In this document: positions 44,711-55,561 of the stretch, piece by piece | Numbering within the stretch: the stretch's first letter is position 1 | Layout: each line of letters begins with the position of its first letter | NCBI GenBank assembly: GCA_037176705.1 | Contig: CM073886.1 | Location: 19,453,501-19,517,500 of the forward strand | Reading direction: 5' to 3' | Length of the DNA: 64,000 nt | From: Molossus alvarezi | Lineage: Eukaryota > Chordata > Mammalia > Chiroptera > Molossidae | Program-made: the position numbers and the translations under genes | The notes under the pieces: model-generated | The model's database searches: none | Seen by the model: the letters and a program-made list of their open reading frames with translations, nothing else | Told to the model about the DNA's origin: nothing

Positions 44711-45969
44711 AAGCAGGAAAAAAAGGCGAGACAAAAGCTTATTACCTTTGTTGTGGGGATTGGGGGGTGTTTGCAGGTTCTCATGTATATGTAGCGTGGA
44801 AGAATTATACGGTACAGTTATTAAGGAGATGTGTCTATAGACTTGCAAACGCTCTATGAATATGTCCAAGGGACAAATACATTTCTGAAATATCAATAGC
44901 AATCTGCAATAACTTATAAATTTTGGAGTACATATTTATCCTCAAAGACTGGGTTTTTGTTTCCTGTGGGTGAAATTTCTCGTCTCTTCGCCACATCCTT
45001 CAGATTAATCGGCTGGCTTGGTTACATAAATATTTGTAATAGAGAAGAGTAAGTGCCAGGGTGATCCAAAATATTGTCACAAAACACACACCTAAATTAA
45101 GATAATTATGCGTTGGGAACATCGATCAGCAGGGCTTGCTTGGAACGGAAGGGACCTTCCCTAGGATGGAGTGGAGGACCTTCCTGGGGCACTGGAGTTG
45201 TGCGTGGTGGATTGTGGGTCCTGCTGGGTGTCCCCAGCCTGTGAGTGTCAGGGGAGGGACAGGAGAGCTGTTCCTTTGCCAGTAACCAGGGCAGAAGGAG
45301 GAGGAGAGGGAGATGACAGACCATCTCCCGCTGGAGGTAGCTGCTCCCTGCTTTGTTTCCAAGAGTAAGGCTGCCGTGGCCCCTCCCCACCTACCTACAC
45401 TTGTTGCTTATTCCAGCCTCTGAGAGGAAGGGACCCCCAGAGCAATGCACCTGAGAAGCTCACACCGAGAACAGCCTCCGTCACAAACGGATGGGCATTT
45501 TGTGAGAGCAGTTTCAGGGCTCTGCGTTCTTTCTTCCTTTTCCTCCCTAAACGAATTCAGAGCGTCTCTTCACAGACTCCCCCCCACCCCGCCGACGGCC
45601 GTCGTTGCCACCCTGCCTTTCCTTGCATGCCCCGCTCCACGGTGGCTGCCAGGGCCCAGTCCGCAGGAGCGGCCCTGTGCTCTGCCTTCACATTCTAGAC
45701 CCCCGTTAGTTCCAGCCCCATTCCTCCCCTTCCGTCGCTCTTTCCACAGAAGCAAGGGCAGCGCTTTACAGAGCAGGAAGGAAGGCAGCAGAGAGGACAG
45801 CGTGCGGGAAACGCACAAGGCAGGGACCACGTGAGCCCTGGGAGAACACCGAGGCCTGATTGGCTCTGAGAACACCCAGGGTATGAAAAATGGGAGCTTG
45901 TTTGTGTTAAAGCAGCAAAGGAACAATTAGTTATTTAATTAAAAATGAGCTGGATTATAAGATCTTCCA

Positions 45970-45972
<3 letters not shown>
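44711..45972. other. Unassigned DNA
   Basis: No gene is supported. The stretch 45440-45830 is GC-rich with open frames on both strands (129 and 118 codons) lacking recognisable domains. Confidence 0.4.

Positions 45973-46022
<50 letters not shown>
45973..46022. repeat. Pure AT dinucleotide run (25 units)
   Basis: Fifty uninterrupted bases of AT. Pure AT runs of this length are polymorphic and extrude cruciforms easily; this is known of such runs generally, not tested here. Confidence 0.97.
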
Positions 46023-46028
<6 letters not shown>

Positions 46029-46599
46029 TGCTTTGTCTTCCATCCCTGGCATGAAACCCAGGGCCAAGGAGAGATTCTGGAACTGAAGTCTTCGGGAAGA
46101 TGGAACTACCTGCACTATATTGAAATCTAGTATGTATTTAAAACATGAGTCAAGTCACAGCGGATTTAACCTGTCATTCATTTTATAAGTAACTTTCAGG
46201 ACCACTTATCCACAGGCTGCAGGACACCAGCCTGTCAACTTTGGTTTAAGGAAACCCCAGTTAATTTCTTATGAGTGTCATTTTGAGTCTTCTTGAGATG
46301 AGTACAAGCATAGATCTACATAGAAGTGACTAGAACCTACTGGTGACAGGTAGACTTGCATCCCCTTGTGAACCTTGAAACTGGTACCGAAGAGTGACGG
46401 TGGTGAATGAAAGGGAATTAAAATCAATATTTTTCAGTGTAGCTTCCCAGTGGACTCTCCAGATGAACTTTACTGTAAATGACTCGAAGGTAAAGTGACA
46501 TTTACGTGGGAAAACTGCCCTGGCACGCTGGAAGGACTGCGATGTCTATATTTTTACATACTTAGCCCCGCTTTGACTCTTGAAGTGCAGGTAGTGGAC
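46023..46599. other. Unassigned DNA
   Basis: No gene or named repeat is seen. Confidence 0.35.
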
Positions 46600-46730
46600 A
46601 CAGGTGTCAAGAGTTCCGGATTAAAGTCCTATCTGTGTCACAAGCTACAAAACCCTGAAGACATCTGTTAGTTGGCTTCAGCCTCCGTTTTCTCGTCTGT
46701 AAAATGGCATGATGAAACTATCCAATGTAG
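46600..46730 (+). mobile_element. MIR SINE
   Basis: Forward MIR: 'AAGAGTTCCGGATTAAAGTCCTATCTGTGTCACAAGC', 'TTGGCTTCAGCCTCCGTTTTCTCGTCTGTAAAATGGCATGATGAAAC'. Confidence 0.75.
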
Positions 46731-47129
46731 TAGGGGCCACTTAGTGGCAAAAGTATCCAGCCAAATGAACAATGAGAGATGCGTTTTATAAGCATCCAAG
46801 CTTCTCTTATGGTCTTCGATAGACGGACCCACATTCTCAGAGCAGCTGTCAGAGGATCTTACTCCCGCAGACTGCTCTCTTTCCGGCACCTTCCATGAGG
46901 ATGTGAGAAAGCGCATCCACATGGAGGGGGGACATGCCAGCGGATTCCACATAGAGGGGGGACATGCCCTTGGCGGGCCTGTTACACAGGAGCCCGACAG
47001 TTACTGAGGAGTGTTCCAGATATTCAGACTTAGTGCAGAACCACTCTGACTGGGCAGCCTCTCTCCATGGAAGGAATGTAAGGTTGAATTCTACAGGTTT
47101 TCCTGTTCCTCTGGGTGATGTTTTCAGAA
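46731..47129. other. Unassigned DNA with a small duplication
   Basis: The word ACATGGAGGGGGGACATGCC near 46919-46938 recurs as ACATAGAGGGGGGACATGCC near 46950-46969, an imperfect direct repeat about 31 bp apart. No gene. Confidence 0.5.
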
Positions 47130-47225
47130 TCCTGAAGGTTACTGGGCCTTAGTTCCTTTATCTGTAAGATGAGGACGGAGCATTATCTCAATGTGGTGGA
47201 AGTTTAAAGAGATGATGCTGATGGT
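47130..47225 (+). mobile_element. MIR SINE fragment
   Basis: 'CTTAGTTCCTTTATCTGTAAGATGAGGACGGAG' and 'TTTAAAGAGATGATGC' match the MIR 3' half. Confidence 0.6.
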
Positions 47226-47694
47226 AGTCAACCCTTTAATTCGTGGTTAGTGCATTCAAGAATCTCAATATGGGGTGGCTATTCTTATATTAATTTGTGA
47301 ATAGAGACCGATGGAGAATTTCTCAGGAGAGTCCAGAGCTGAGGGCAGACCTCCAACTGCACGGCTTACCCAGATGTTGGCTCTTTGACCCCTGTCTGAC
47401 AGATGACACCTTCGGATCTCTGTATGTGAGGAGCTTTCTGGAGAAGAAATGCCATATTCTTTCAGGAGGCTGCCGGAGAGTGGATTTGAGCACACAATTT
47501 ACTGATATAGTTGGCGGTGGCTGGGGGACTCCTGCCGGCAGTGACATGTGTGGGGACGGCGTGAAGCCCCCGCTCAGGCCATGTGAGGTGAGGGGACAGG
47601 TTTCCCTGGCCTGCGGTCAGACTGTGTGGAGAAGGTCATTCTGCGATAACCCTTTCCTAATTCGGTCCTTGAACTAAAGTGGAGAGGAAGGTCT
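47226..47694. other. Unassigned DNA
   Basis: No gene. A 126-codon frame at 47297-47677 has no recognisable domain. Confidence 0.35.
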
Positions 47695-48133
47695 CCCGTT
47701 TAGTTCCTTCGGTTGTTGTAACACATTAGCTCCAACTTGGTGGCTTTAAACAACAGAAAGTCTGGAGGCTAAAAGTCTGAAATCAATATGTCAGCAGACT
47801 TGGCTCCTTCTGGAAGCTCAGTGGGAGAATGTGTTCCATGCCAGCTTCTGGAGGCTCCCGGCAATCCCTGGCATGCACTGAGTTGCTGACACATCCCTCA
47901 GTCTCTGCCCCCATCTTCACAGGGCCTTCCCCCCCGCACCTCCTCCTTTCTGTATCTTATAATAATATGTCATTGGATTTAGGGTTCACCCTAATGCAGG
48001 ATGATCTTATCTCAAAATTCTTAATTATGCCCACTAAGACCCATTTTCCAAATAATATCACATTCAAGGGTACTGGGGCTTAAGGCTTACAACATACCTT
48101 TAGAGGGGTCACAATTCAGTTTACTACCATTTT
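47695..48133. mobile_element. Ancient interspersed repeat, likely L1M-derived
   Basis: Matches the mammalian family with 'TTGTAACACATTAGC...GGTGGCTTTAAACAACAGAAAG', 'TCTGGAGGCTAAAAGTCTGAAATCA', 'GTCATTGGATTTAGGGTTCACCCTAATGCAGGATGATC' and 'TTTCCAAATAATATCACATTC'. I recall it as L1-type but cannot confirm the name or orientation. A Ves SINE has inserted at its end. Confidence 0.6.
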
Positions 48134-48380
48134 AAAAAACATTTTGTCTTTATTGATTTTAGAGAGAGAGAGAGGGAGAGAGAGAGAGAAACATTGACGA
48201 GAGAGAATGAAACATTGACAAGAGAGAACATTGATTGGCTCCTCCGGCATGTCCCCCACTGGGGATCAGGCTCACAACCTGGGCATGTGCCCTGACCGGG
48301 AATTGAACCGGTGACCTCTTGGTGCATGGGTTGATGCTCAACCACTGAGTCACACCGGCCAGGCAGTTTACTACCATTTT
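48117..48380 (-). mobile_element. Ves SINE with perfect 17-bp TSD
   Basis: The reverse-strand body (48134-48363) has a T/A-rich tail, two GAGAGAG blocks with a duplicated GAATGAAACATTGACAAGAGA unit, 'CACAACCTGGGCATGTGCCC', 'GGGAATTGAACCGG' and 'CAACCACTGAGTCACACCGGCCAGG'. Both flanks read CAGTTTACTACCATTTT (48117-48133 and 48364-48380). The perfect TSD marks it as one of the youngest SINEs here. Confidence 0.96.
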
Positions 48381-48454
48381 TGAATTATCCTTTTATGAAG
48401 AAACAGTTCTATCTAACTGAGACCAACAACAACAATGACAATCAAAAGGGCTAA

Positions 48455-48695
48455 CGATCTTGGCTACTTACTGTGTGCCTGGCATTGTACTGGTTGATTA
48501 TATACATTATCTTTCTTATTCATCTCAACAATTCTGTAAGTTAGGTCCTATGCTCTGCCTAAACTTATGAAAAAGAGAAGTGAGCCCTAGGCGGGGAAGG
48601 TCATTTTTCTCAGTCACCAGCCAGAAGAGTGTGGCACAGTTGATTCCCTAATGAAGACTTTTCTAATTCCAAAGTCTATGCTCTGAACCATCGTG
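48455..48695 (-). mobile_element. MIR SINE, near full length
   Basis: Reverse MIR: 'GGCTACTTACTGTGTGCCTGGCATTGTACTGG', 'ATACATTATCTTTCTTATTCATCTCAACAATTC', 'CCAGCCAGAAGAGTGTGGCACAG' and 'CAAAGTCTATGCTCTGAACCAT'. Confidence 0.85.
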
Positions 48696-48699
48696 CAGG

Positions 48700-48880
48700 A
48701 AGTGCTTCAACTCTGTCATGCCTGGGAATCTCCTGGGGACTGGTAAAATTGTTCCTTCCCCCAAGCTCCAGCTCCAGAGATTCTGCTTCTGTGGGTTTGG
48801 GGGCAGGGCAATGACCCACATTGAAAGTAACTTCATTATGTAACCCTGCTCCTCTTTCCTCCCACTGAACCTGTTTCTCA
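48700..48880 (+). mobile_element. MER5-like hAT MITE
   Basis: 'AAGTGCTTCAACTCTGTCATGCCTGGGAATCTCCTGGGGACTGGTAAAATTG' and 'CTCCAGAGATTCTGCTTCTG' follow the MER5A left half; the right half is diverged. Confidence 0.65.
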
Positions 48881-51764
48881 GGTGATTGCCACCTCAGCAC
48901 ACGGTCTAGCAGACAGACTCACAAGATCCTGGAGACAGAAACCCCTCCAAAGGGAAAAAACACTCACTGGAGAAACAAAATTGCTTTCTAGGTTCTCAGC
49001 TTTTCCCTCAAGCGCATCCCTTTCCTGGTGGCTCAGACACATGTCCCATGTCATTGTCCATCCTCGGGAGACTATGTGGGAATCAGTGGCGTCTCCTCTA
49101 GGGCTTTCTGAAATGTGAGTCTGCTTACTCTGCTTACTCTTCAGGCATTTGGAGCTCTCCACTTGGAGAAGGCTCACAGAACTCGGGGTGGGGGCAGTCC
49201 TTCTGCAGAGCAGAGCAGAGGAGCCGCAGTCTTGCAGTAATCGGACCAGTTAAAAAGGCGTGTCTTTCCAGCAGCGTGGCGGCAGCAGTGTGAGTTGTCC
49301 TGCCGCATCGGTGATAGGTAAAGGATCTTCCGTCGGAACCGAACGCAGTGTGCTTGATGATCTCTGCTGCTGAAGAAGCAGGCTGAGGGGTCACCTGGCA
49401 CAGTTGCATTGTATTTCTAATAAGGTGCCCTGCCAACCTTGGAGCCATCCACGAAACCCGGGCCTGAGAAGGGCAAAGAGTATGGAATCTGGCTCAATGC
49501 GGCCGATCGGAGAGGGTTTGCCCAAAAAATAGCCCTAGGACATCCCAGGAGAACTTGCCCGAAGAGAGGAAACAAGCAAGCGTATTAGAAAATCAAGAAG
49601 AGCTAAGCTGCCTGATAAAGTTATTTTTAAAAATCGTATCTTCGGTGCATTCATATTTAATCACAGAGTCGTTGGCATAGATCCATTCTCTCGGTGAAAT
49701 AGCTCCAACTATCCATAAATATGCACAAGCAGAGAGCGAAAGGTGAAGGTTGCCACGCTTTGACTAGCCTCCAAATCTCTCCACGTTCCTCAAGGAGGTA
49801 ACCTTTGTACATAGTTAACAGTTATTCTAGACTTTTCCCTGATACACTCTCAAACTCAGCTTAAAGCAACGGCAGATGCTTTGGTGACGCCCTGGACAGG
49901 TAGACAGGCTGACGAATAAATGCACAGCCACACATACAGATAGCTAGGCAGACAGATTAGAGGCCGGGAAACAGGGAAATGGATAGAGAGAGAGAAAAAT
50001 AGTTTGGAAACCGGGAGTCTGGGGAGCGAAAGTTTTGAGTTGGCTGGTTCGCTGTCCCTGTGTGAGACTAGGATTAGAAAAAGTTTACTCCTTTGGCCCC
50101 AGATGTTATTATCTATAAAGTGGGAAGGGGGAGAATGATCTGTGTAATTAGCCTCCAGAATTAAAGGTGAGAGTAAGACCTCAGTGATAGAATGTATCTG
50201 GAAATGTCTTAGGTTCAGCATACCGGCAACACCAGGGGATGTATCCGCCCAGTTCCTTTCGCATGCTGTCATTTAGCACCGGCCAAAAGAGTCTGTAAAT
50301 GGCATGAAAGGAACTGGAGTGTCCTGTGAAAAATGGCCTTCAAGTGGTTTCACATTCGAGTTCATGTCATATCTCACTGAGGTGACATCTCAGAGAGAAG
50401 AACATCATGTGTTAATAATGCACCAAGCGTTCAGCAGGTGGCTGTTCTTCCTTCTCCCTTGGGAAAAGTTATTTTTGTTTTATGTATTGTTTTAGATTTT
50501 AAAGACACAGAGTAACATATTGCAAATGGCCGTACTAGATTCTAAAGTAAAGGTTTAGTGAAAGCATAGAATGGATTTTTGCCCATTTGAACGTGTGTGT
50601 GTGTATGTGTGTGTGTGTGTGCATTTCTGAGCTCTAGCTGTGACAAGTTACTCTTCAGAAATATGTTTAAAAATTCCCCGAGTCTTGTCTGAAGACTAAC
50701 CTGTGAGGAAGGACGAACAAGCTTACTCAGTTCTGGACATTGATAAGTGCCCTTAGTGCGGGTTAGTCATTTCCTTTTGAAGTGAAAAATAATAAGCATG
50801 TCCCTGAGTCCCATCGTTAATCTTTAATAATTTCAGAATAAGGCATTGTCTTTAGCTACAAACTAATATTATTATTTTTTAAATGTGGTCTTAAATACAT
50901 CTTAAAAAATAATAACATCCTATCCTCTCTCACAGAGAATTTCTACCGTAGCAGAGAAACAAATGGAGATTCTTGCTGTTCTCAGGGGATCATGGTTTGG
51001 AGCAGGATACTTCAAAGGCCCTGAACTGCAGTTGTAGAAAGACGTTGTTCTATATCTTCCAAGTCCTGATGCATAATTTGAATATGACTCGCTTCCAATG
51101 CTAAGTATGCGAGGCTCTCCTCTTAATTATAGTATTTCAGATGAGCCTAATTTGACAGCCCCTGGCACACAATATGCTAAATATTTCATAGAATGTGACT
51201 TGGGGCAGAAGGGAGCCCCCCTCCTTGAGAATCCCACTGGATAGGACATTGTAACGTAGGATCTCGGCATCAGCAGCAATTGTGTGTCTTTGATTTGATG
51301 CTCCCAGAAATACGCAACCTGGTCCCTAGAATAGGAGGATTTGGTGGCAACTCCAGAAACATGGCAGCTTGTTTGCAAATCTGATCCTGAAGGAGATGGT
51401 GGGCCTCAGCTCCACATTCGGGATGTCCTGTGGCCATGACATGGGGCTTGGTTTGCCTTGAATTATCCCACCACTTCTTAAAAGCCCCCCCCCATGTGAT
51501 TGGGTAGATCTAAGTCCCAGAAGAGACCCTCTGGGTCAGTGACTGAGGCACCCTTTTTGAGACACTTTCAAGGAATTCTCTGTTGTCTTCTACAAGGTGC
51601 CCAATCGATGACTTTGGCCAGGTGCGTGTTAAATGGGTGTGAGCCACAGCTGCATGCTAGAGCTGCCTGTTCACACGGTAGTAGGTCTCTTCGGAAATGT
51701 CTCATCTCACAGGATACTGAAAATAATAGTTTGAAGGAAATCATTTTAAAAAGCAAGTGGTAGT
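48881..51764. other. Unassigned DNA, 2.9 kb, few repeats
   Basis: No gene. A diverged MIR 3' half may lie at 50080-50180. A TG-rich run lies at 50593-50622. Motif-rich repeat-free blocks lie near 49620-49740 (CATAAATATGCAC) and 51070-51200 (TCTTAATTATAG, CCTAATTTGACAG). I see nothing else. Confidence 0.4.
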
Positions 51765-51845
51765 CTCTCCATTTCGGCAGATGAGAAGGGCCAACATGAA
51801 GAGATGGGCATTTATTTAAGGTCACTTCGCAAGTCATAGACCTGT
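51765..51845 (-). mobile_element. MIR SINE fragment
   Basis: 'TCTCCATTTCGGCAGATGAGAAGG' and 'TTTAAGGTCACTTCGCAAGTCATAG' match reverse MIR. Confidence 0.6.
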
Positions 51846-51919
51846 CTGGGAGGTCCCCAAACTTCTGGCATGTAGTGGTGACATCTTACAGGGGGACAGT
51901 TGAGGCTCTCGTCTACATT

Positions 51920-52115
51920 TTCTGGGTGCTCCCAGGTGTCAGACACTATCTGATGCAGCTGGTGTGCATGGCCTCCGTGCACAGGCACTGTGATCCACCC
52001 TGTTTTACAACTGAGGGGAAAACCCTTACAGACTGTAAATAACTCATTCTGAATCACACAGATCAGTGACTAGGACTGAGCCTCTGAGGCTGGTCTGTTG
52101 CCCACCAGGCTATAC
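51920..52115 (-). mobile_element. MIR SINE
   Basis: Reverse MIR: 'TGCTCCCAGGTGTCAGACACTATCTGATGCAG', 'CACCCTGTTTTACAACTGAGGGGAAAAC', 'ACTCATTCTGAATCACACAGATCAGTGACTAGGACTGAG'. Confidence 0.7.
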
Positions 52116-52194
52116 GACCTCCCTTGGAAATACGTGGTGAATCTGTGGATTTTAAGAGAATATTCTTCCACAAAGTTGAGTACCCCACCTTCTT

Positions 52195-52543
52195 TACTAT
52201 ATATATTCATTTCAGCTGTACAACTTGATGTTTTGATATACATATCGTTGTAAAATAGTCTAGTGAGCATGTGAAGAAAAGGAAACCCTTAGTCGCTGTT
52301 GGTGGGAAGGGGGAAGGTAAACCGGTGCAGCCACTACAGAAAACAGCACATTTGTCAAACAGCGAGACGTGGAGCATCTTCCCATCCCGCAATCCCACTC
52401 CTGGGTCGACATCCACAAGAGATGAAGTCAGTCTCAGAAAGAGATACCTGCACCCCACGTCACTGCGGCATTGCTCCCAATAGCCAAGACATGGACACGA
52501 CTCAAGTATCTGTCAGCAGATGAACGGATAAAAAGAAAATGTG

Positions 52544-52578
<35 letters not shown>

Positions 52579-52620
52579 GGAATATTATTCAGCTTTACAA
52601 AAGGAAGGCTGTCCCGAAGG
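52195..52620 (+). mobile_element. Older L1 with pieces in both orientations
   Basis: The left piece (about 52195-52268) reads as reverse-strand L1 3' UTR ('CATTTCAGCTGTACAACTTGATG'). From about 52275 the sequence is forward-strand L1 ORF2 end ('GTCGCTGTTGGTGGGAAGG', 'CCGGTGCAGCCACTACAGAAAACAG', 'CAATAGCCAAGACATGGACACGACTC', 'GCAGGAATATTATTCAGC'). A CA run fills 52546-52575. Either an old inverted L1 with internal loss, or two insertions. No clear TSD. Confidence 0.75.
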
Positions 52621-53725
52621 CCCTCTGTAATTCTCTGATTCTCTCCTTGAGGGCTTTCTCAGGTAGGACACAGGATAGGTTAGCCTTTCTTTCTAACCGT
52701 ACGTGAACTCCCTCGGGATGCTGATGTGGACTGATGAGGGGTAGCAGGCAGGGTGGAGTATGTTTCTGGGTCACTGCATCTCATTCCCGGTGAGCAAATG
52801 TTGGGGTGTGTGCCCCCTTTCTCATCCCTGCGCCTTCGGGTACAGTTGATGCCTCTCTGTGCCGGAAGAATGCCTGCCAATCTGCAAAGGGCATCGTTTA
52901 GAACATGGGCATAACCCTTACGAGTGCGCCTTTTAAAGCTGGGCAGGCACGCTTCCTGGGTTGCAGGGTGATCGTTTCTGGAAACAGCCTAGAGAAAGGC
53001 CTCTAGTGAGGCTGCTGTTGGAATTTCTTTCCCATCCTAGCAAAAAAGCTCTTGACAGTACAGCAGCGTTTGCTTTCTGCCTGGTAAAGTAGCGAGGAAA
53101 ACAGCAGGAATTAGCAGGGTGCAGTGTGCACGCCAGCCCAGAGGTGGGGACTCTGATGGGACCCCCTGCCGCAGACCTTTGCCGCCGGGAAGCCGTCAGC
53201 TGCCATGAGATTAGCAGACGCAGCAGCTCATGCCAAGGCGCCGTGCAGTTTTTTCCCTGTTCCACCAGGTGTTGCCAGAGAACATTGAGCAGCACCGAGC
53301 TCTGGGCAAAGGGTGTTCACAGCTGCTCTGGAACACACGGGTTGCTCGGAATGGAAGGCAGCAATTAAATGTTATGCTGACTCCAACAGTCCTCTTCCAT
53401 TACAATATGCGTCCGTGTCGGCCTCATGCCTCACATTTCAAATCAACACATTTTGGTGCACGTTTGGGGCCGCCCAACACAGTCTCACCCCAGAGGAAGG
53501 AGACCAAGCTGGATTGTGCGGACCCAGGTCACCAGCCCCAACCCCAGCAGCACCTGTGGTCAGCCTGCGTTTTTACCGGGAAGTAGACGGTTGCCTTGGA
53601 AGCACACAGGGGAGCTCTCTCTGCCAGGGTCGTTGCCTGTTAACACGAGGTAATTACATCTCCACCTGTTCCCTGTTCCCTTCCCACTCTACTTGGTCTG
53701 GAGCATCGAGGTCACAGTCCTGGAC
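52621..53725. other. Unassigned DNA
   Basis: About 1.1 kb, no named repeat. Frames up to 120 codons occur on both strands with no shared coding signal. Confidence 0.4.
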
Positions 53726-53934
53726 CAGTGATCCTCAGCCAGGTGTGACTGAGTCCCCAGGATTCATTTGGCCATATCCAGAGACACTTCTGGGTGTCAT
53801 GACTAAGAAAGGAGGGTTGCTATGGACATCTAGTGAGCAGAGGCCAGGGATGCTGCTAACACCCTACCGTGCACAGAGAATCCTACGACACAGGGTTATT
53901 CAAACGGCCAACAGGCTGAGGTTGAGAGACCATG
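53726..53934 (+). mobile_element. MER20 hAT DNA element, near full length
   Basis: 'CAGTGATCCTCAGCCAGGTGTGACTGAG', 'CATTTGGCCATATCCAGAGACACTTCTGGGTGTCATGAC', 'CATCTAGTGAGCAGAGGCCAGGGATGCTGCTAACACCCTACCGTGCACAG' and 'GGCTGAGGTTGAGAGACC'. A 214-codon open frame crosses it and is not a gene. Confidence 0.9.
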
Positions 53935-54012
53935 TTCTGGAGACAAAAGCTTTATAGGCAGGATGATGGCATTCTCCAGAACACACACTGAGATCAATCT
54001 CTCTCTCTCTCT

Positions 54013-54421
54013 CTTTTTATTGTATAACAGTTTATATCCCATTTCGTTTTAGTTGCAGGTGGACAGCACAGTGACTAGACAATCATCTACTTTACAAAGT
54101 TGTCCCCTCAATAAGCCTAGTACCCACCTGGCACCATACATAGTCATTACAGTAGTGTTGACCATATTTCCTATGCTGTACTTTATGTCCCCTTGACTAT
54201 CTAGGAACTACCAATATGTGCCCCTTAATCCCTTCACCTTTTTCATGCAGTCCCCTATCCCGACTCCTCTCTGGCAACCACCAGGCTGCTCTCTGTGTCT
54301 ATGAGTCTGTTTCTATATTGTGTGTTCATTTCTTGTGTTCCTTAGATTTCACGTAGAAGTGAAATCATATGGTGTTTGTCTTTCTCTGTCTGACTGATTC
54401 CACTCAGCATAATACCCTTTA
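54013..54421 (-). mobile_element. Old L1 3' end (L1MA/L1MB-like)
   Basis: Reverse-strand L1 text: 'TTTTTATTGTATAACAGTTTATATCC', 'TAGACAATCATCTACTTTACAAAG', 'CTACCAATATGTGCCCCTTAATCCC', 'CTGGCAACCACCAGGCTGCTCTC' and 'TTCCACTCAGCATAATACCCTTTAGG'. It has a simple 5' truncation; a CT run precedes it. Confidence 0.8.
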
Positions 54422-54452
54422 GGAAATTAATCTTTCCAACTGTGATTGTCCC

Positions 54453-54703
54453 AGAAAAGCTTCTTTAATATTTTATTTTTCTTTATTAATTTGACAGAGA
54501 GAGGAAGGGAGAGGGAGAGAGAGATAGAAACATCGATGAGAGAGAACATCGATTGGCCACCTCCTGCATGCCTCCCAGTGGGGATTGAGCCCACAACCTG
54601 GGCATGTGCCCTGACCGGGAATCGAACTGGCGATCTCTTGGTGCATGGGTCGATGCTCAACCACTGAGCCACACCAGCCGGGCAAGAAACGCTTCTCTAA
54701 ATA
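54453..54703 (-). mobile_element. Ves SINE with imperfect TSD
   Basis: The reverse-strand body (54471-54684) has all family blocks: GAGAGAGGAAGGG, AACATCGATGAG, 'CATGCCTCCCAGTGGGGATTGAGCCC', 'CACAACCTGGGCATGTGCCC', 'GGGAATCGAACTGG' and 'CAACCACTGAGCCACACCAGCCGGGC'. Flanks AGAAAAGCTTCTTTAATA (54453-54470) and AGAAACGCTTCTCTAAATA (54685-54703). Confidence 0.95.
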
Positions 54704-54789
54704 CAACTAAACACAATGCCTTGTCCAGGTGCCGCCTCCGTGAAGGAGAGAGAAAGAGGTGCCACTGACTGCACATCGCTCTCGCCGCC

Positions 54790-54950
54790 GTGTCTAACTT
54801 TGCAGAGGTAACATCCCTGCATGTTATAGAAGAGGACACCGAGGCTCCGGGAGTCTGCACCCCTCTCTCAGGGTCCCCCAGCTGCTCAGCAGGAGCCTAG
54901 ATGTAAACCCAGGTCCAATTCCTTCAGGACCACGGTGTCTTTCCCTGTGA
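54790..54950 (-). mobile_element. MIR SINE fragment
   Basis: Reverse MIR: 'TTATAGAAGAGGACACCGAGGCTCCGGGAG', 'CCCCCAGCTGCTCAGCAGGAGCCTAGATGTAAACCCAGGTCC'. Confidence 0.75.
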
Positions 54951-55561
54951 CTTGCTGTTCCTCCCTGCATCCCAGGAGGCAGGCGAGGGTGTCCACGCTT
55001 TCTGCACAAACTTAACGTGCCCTGAATTGGCTCCCGGCTTCCCAGATCCAAGGATGTCACTCTTCTTTCATTCGGCCCCAGTTACTCCATTTGGCCATTT
55101 GGGTAAAGAGGACTTGATGTTCCTTAAAGGGCATTTCTGACTCTTCCGAGACCCTAGACTCAGCTAACGGGTGAGGAATCGTCAGGGCCCTGGTTCCCGA
55201 GACATGCGTCGTAGCTGCATCCCAGCCACCCTAGCGCGGGGCCCGGGGCTGCGGCGCGTGGCGAGCCTGGCGTTTCCTGAGGTTTTCTCTCACTCACTCT
55301 CCAGGCCCTCGAAGGCAGGATGGTCCGGAGTGTGCATGCTTGATTTCACTAGTTTAGAGGACCACACCCTCAAGAAAGCCCACTTCTGAATCTTGTCTTG
55401 GAGTGAACCGTAAAATAGAGAGTGATGCAAAAATACTTAGAAAAAAAACACAAAAACAAAACATTCAGGAACGCAGAGCTGCCTGTTCCCAAAACATCCC
55501 ATTTCCCAAAGTGACCAGTCAGCCACATGGGACTCAACACCTGCCCACAGCGTCAGCGCCC
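54951..55561. other. Unassigned DNA with a CpG-dense patch
   Basis: No gene. About eleven CpGs fall in roughly 75 bases at 55198-55272 (GCGTCG, AGCGCGG, GCGGCGCG). The patch is too short for a standard CpG island, and no exon or TATA-type promoter is evident nearby. Confidence 0.4.

Noticed and set aside
47695..48133. Endogenous retrovirus LTR
   Set aside because: Considered because of the length. No TG...CA ends, polyadenylation layout or primer-binding site follows, and the text matches an old non-LTR-type family.
53313..53957. 214-codon plus-strand open frame, the longest in the window
   Set aside because: It runs through most of a MER20 element (53726-53934), has no domain or coding texture, and overlaps another long frame in a different register. 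Chance frame.
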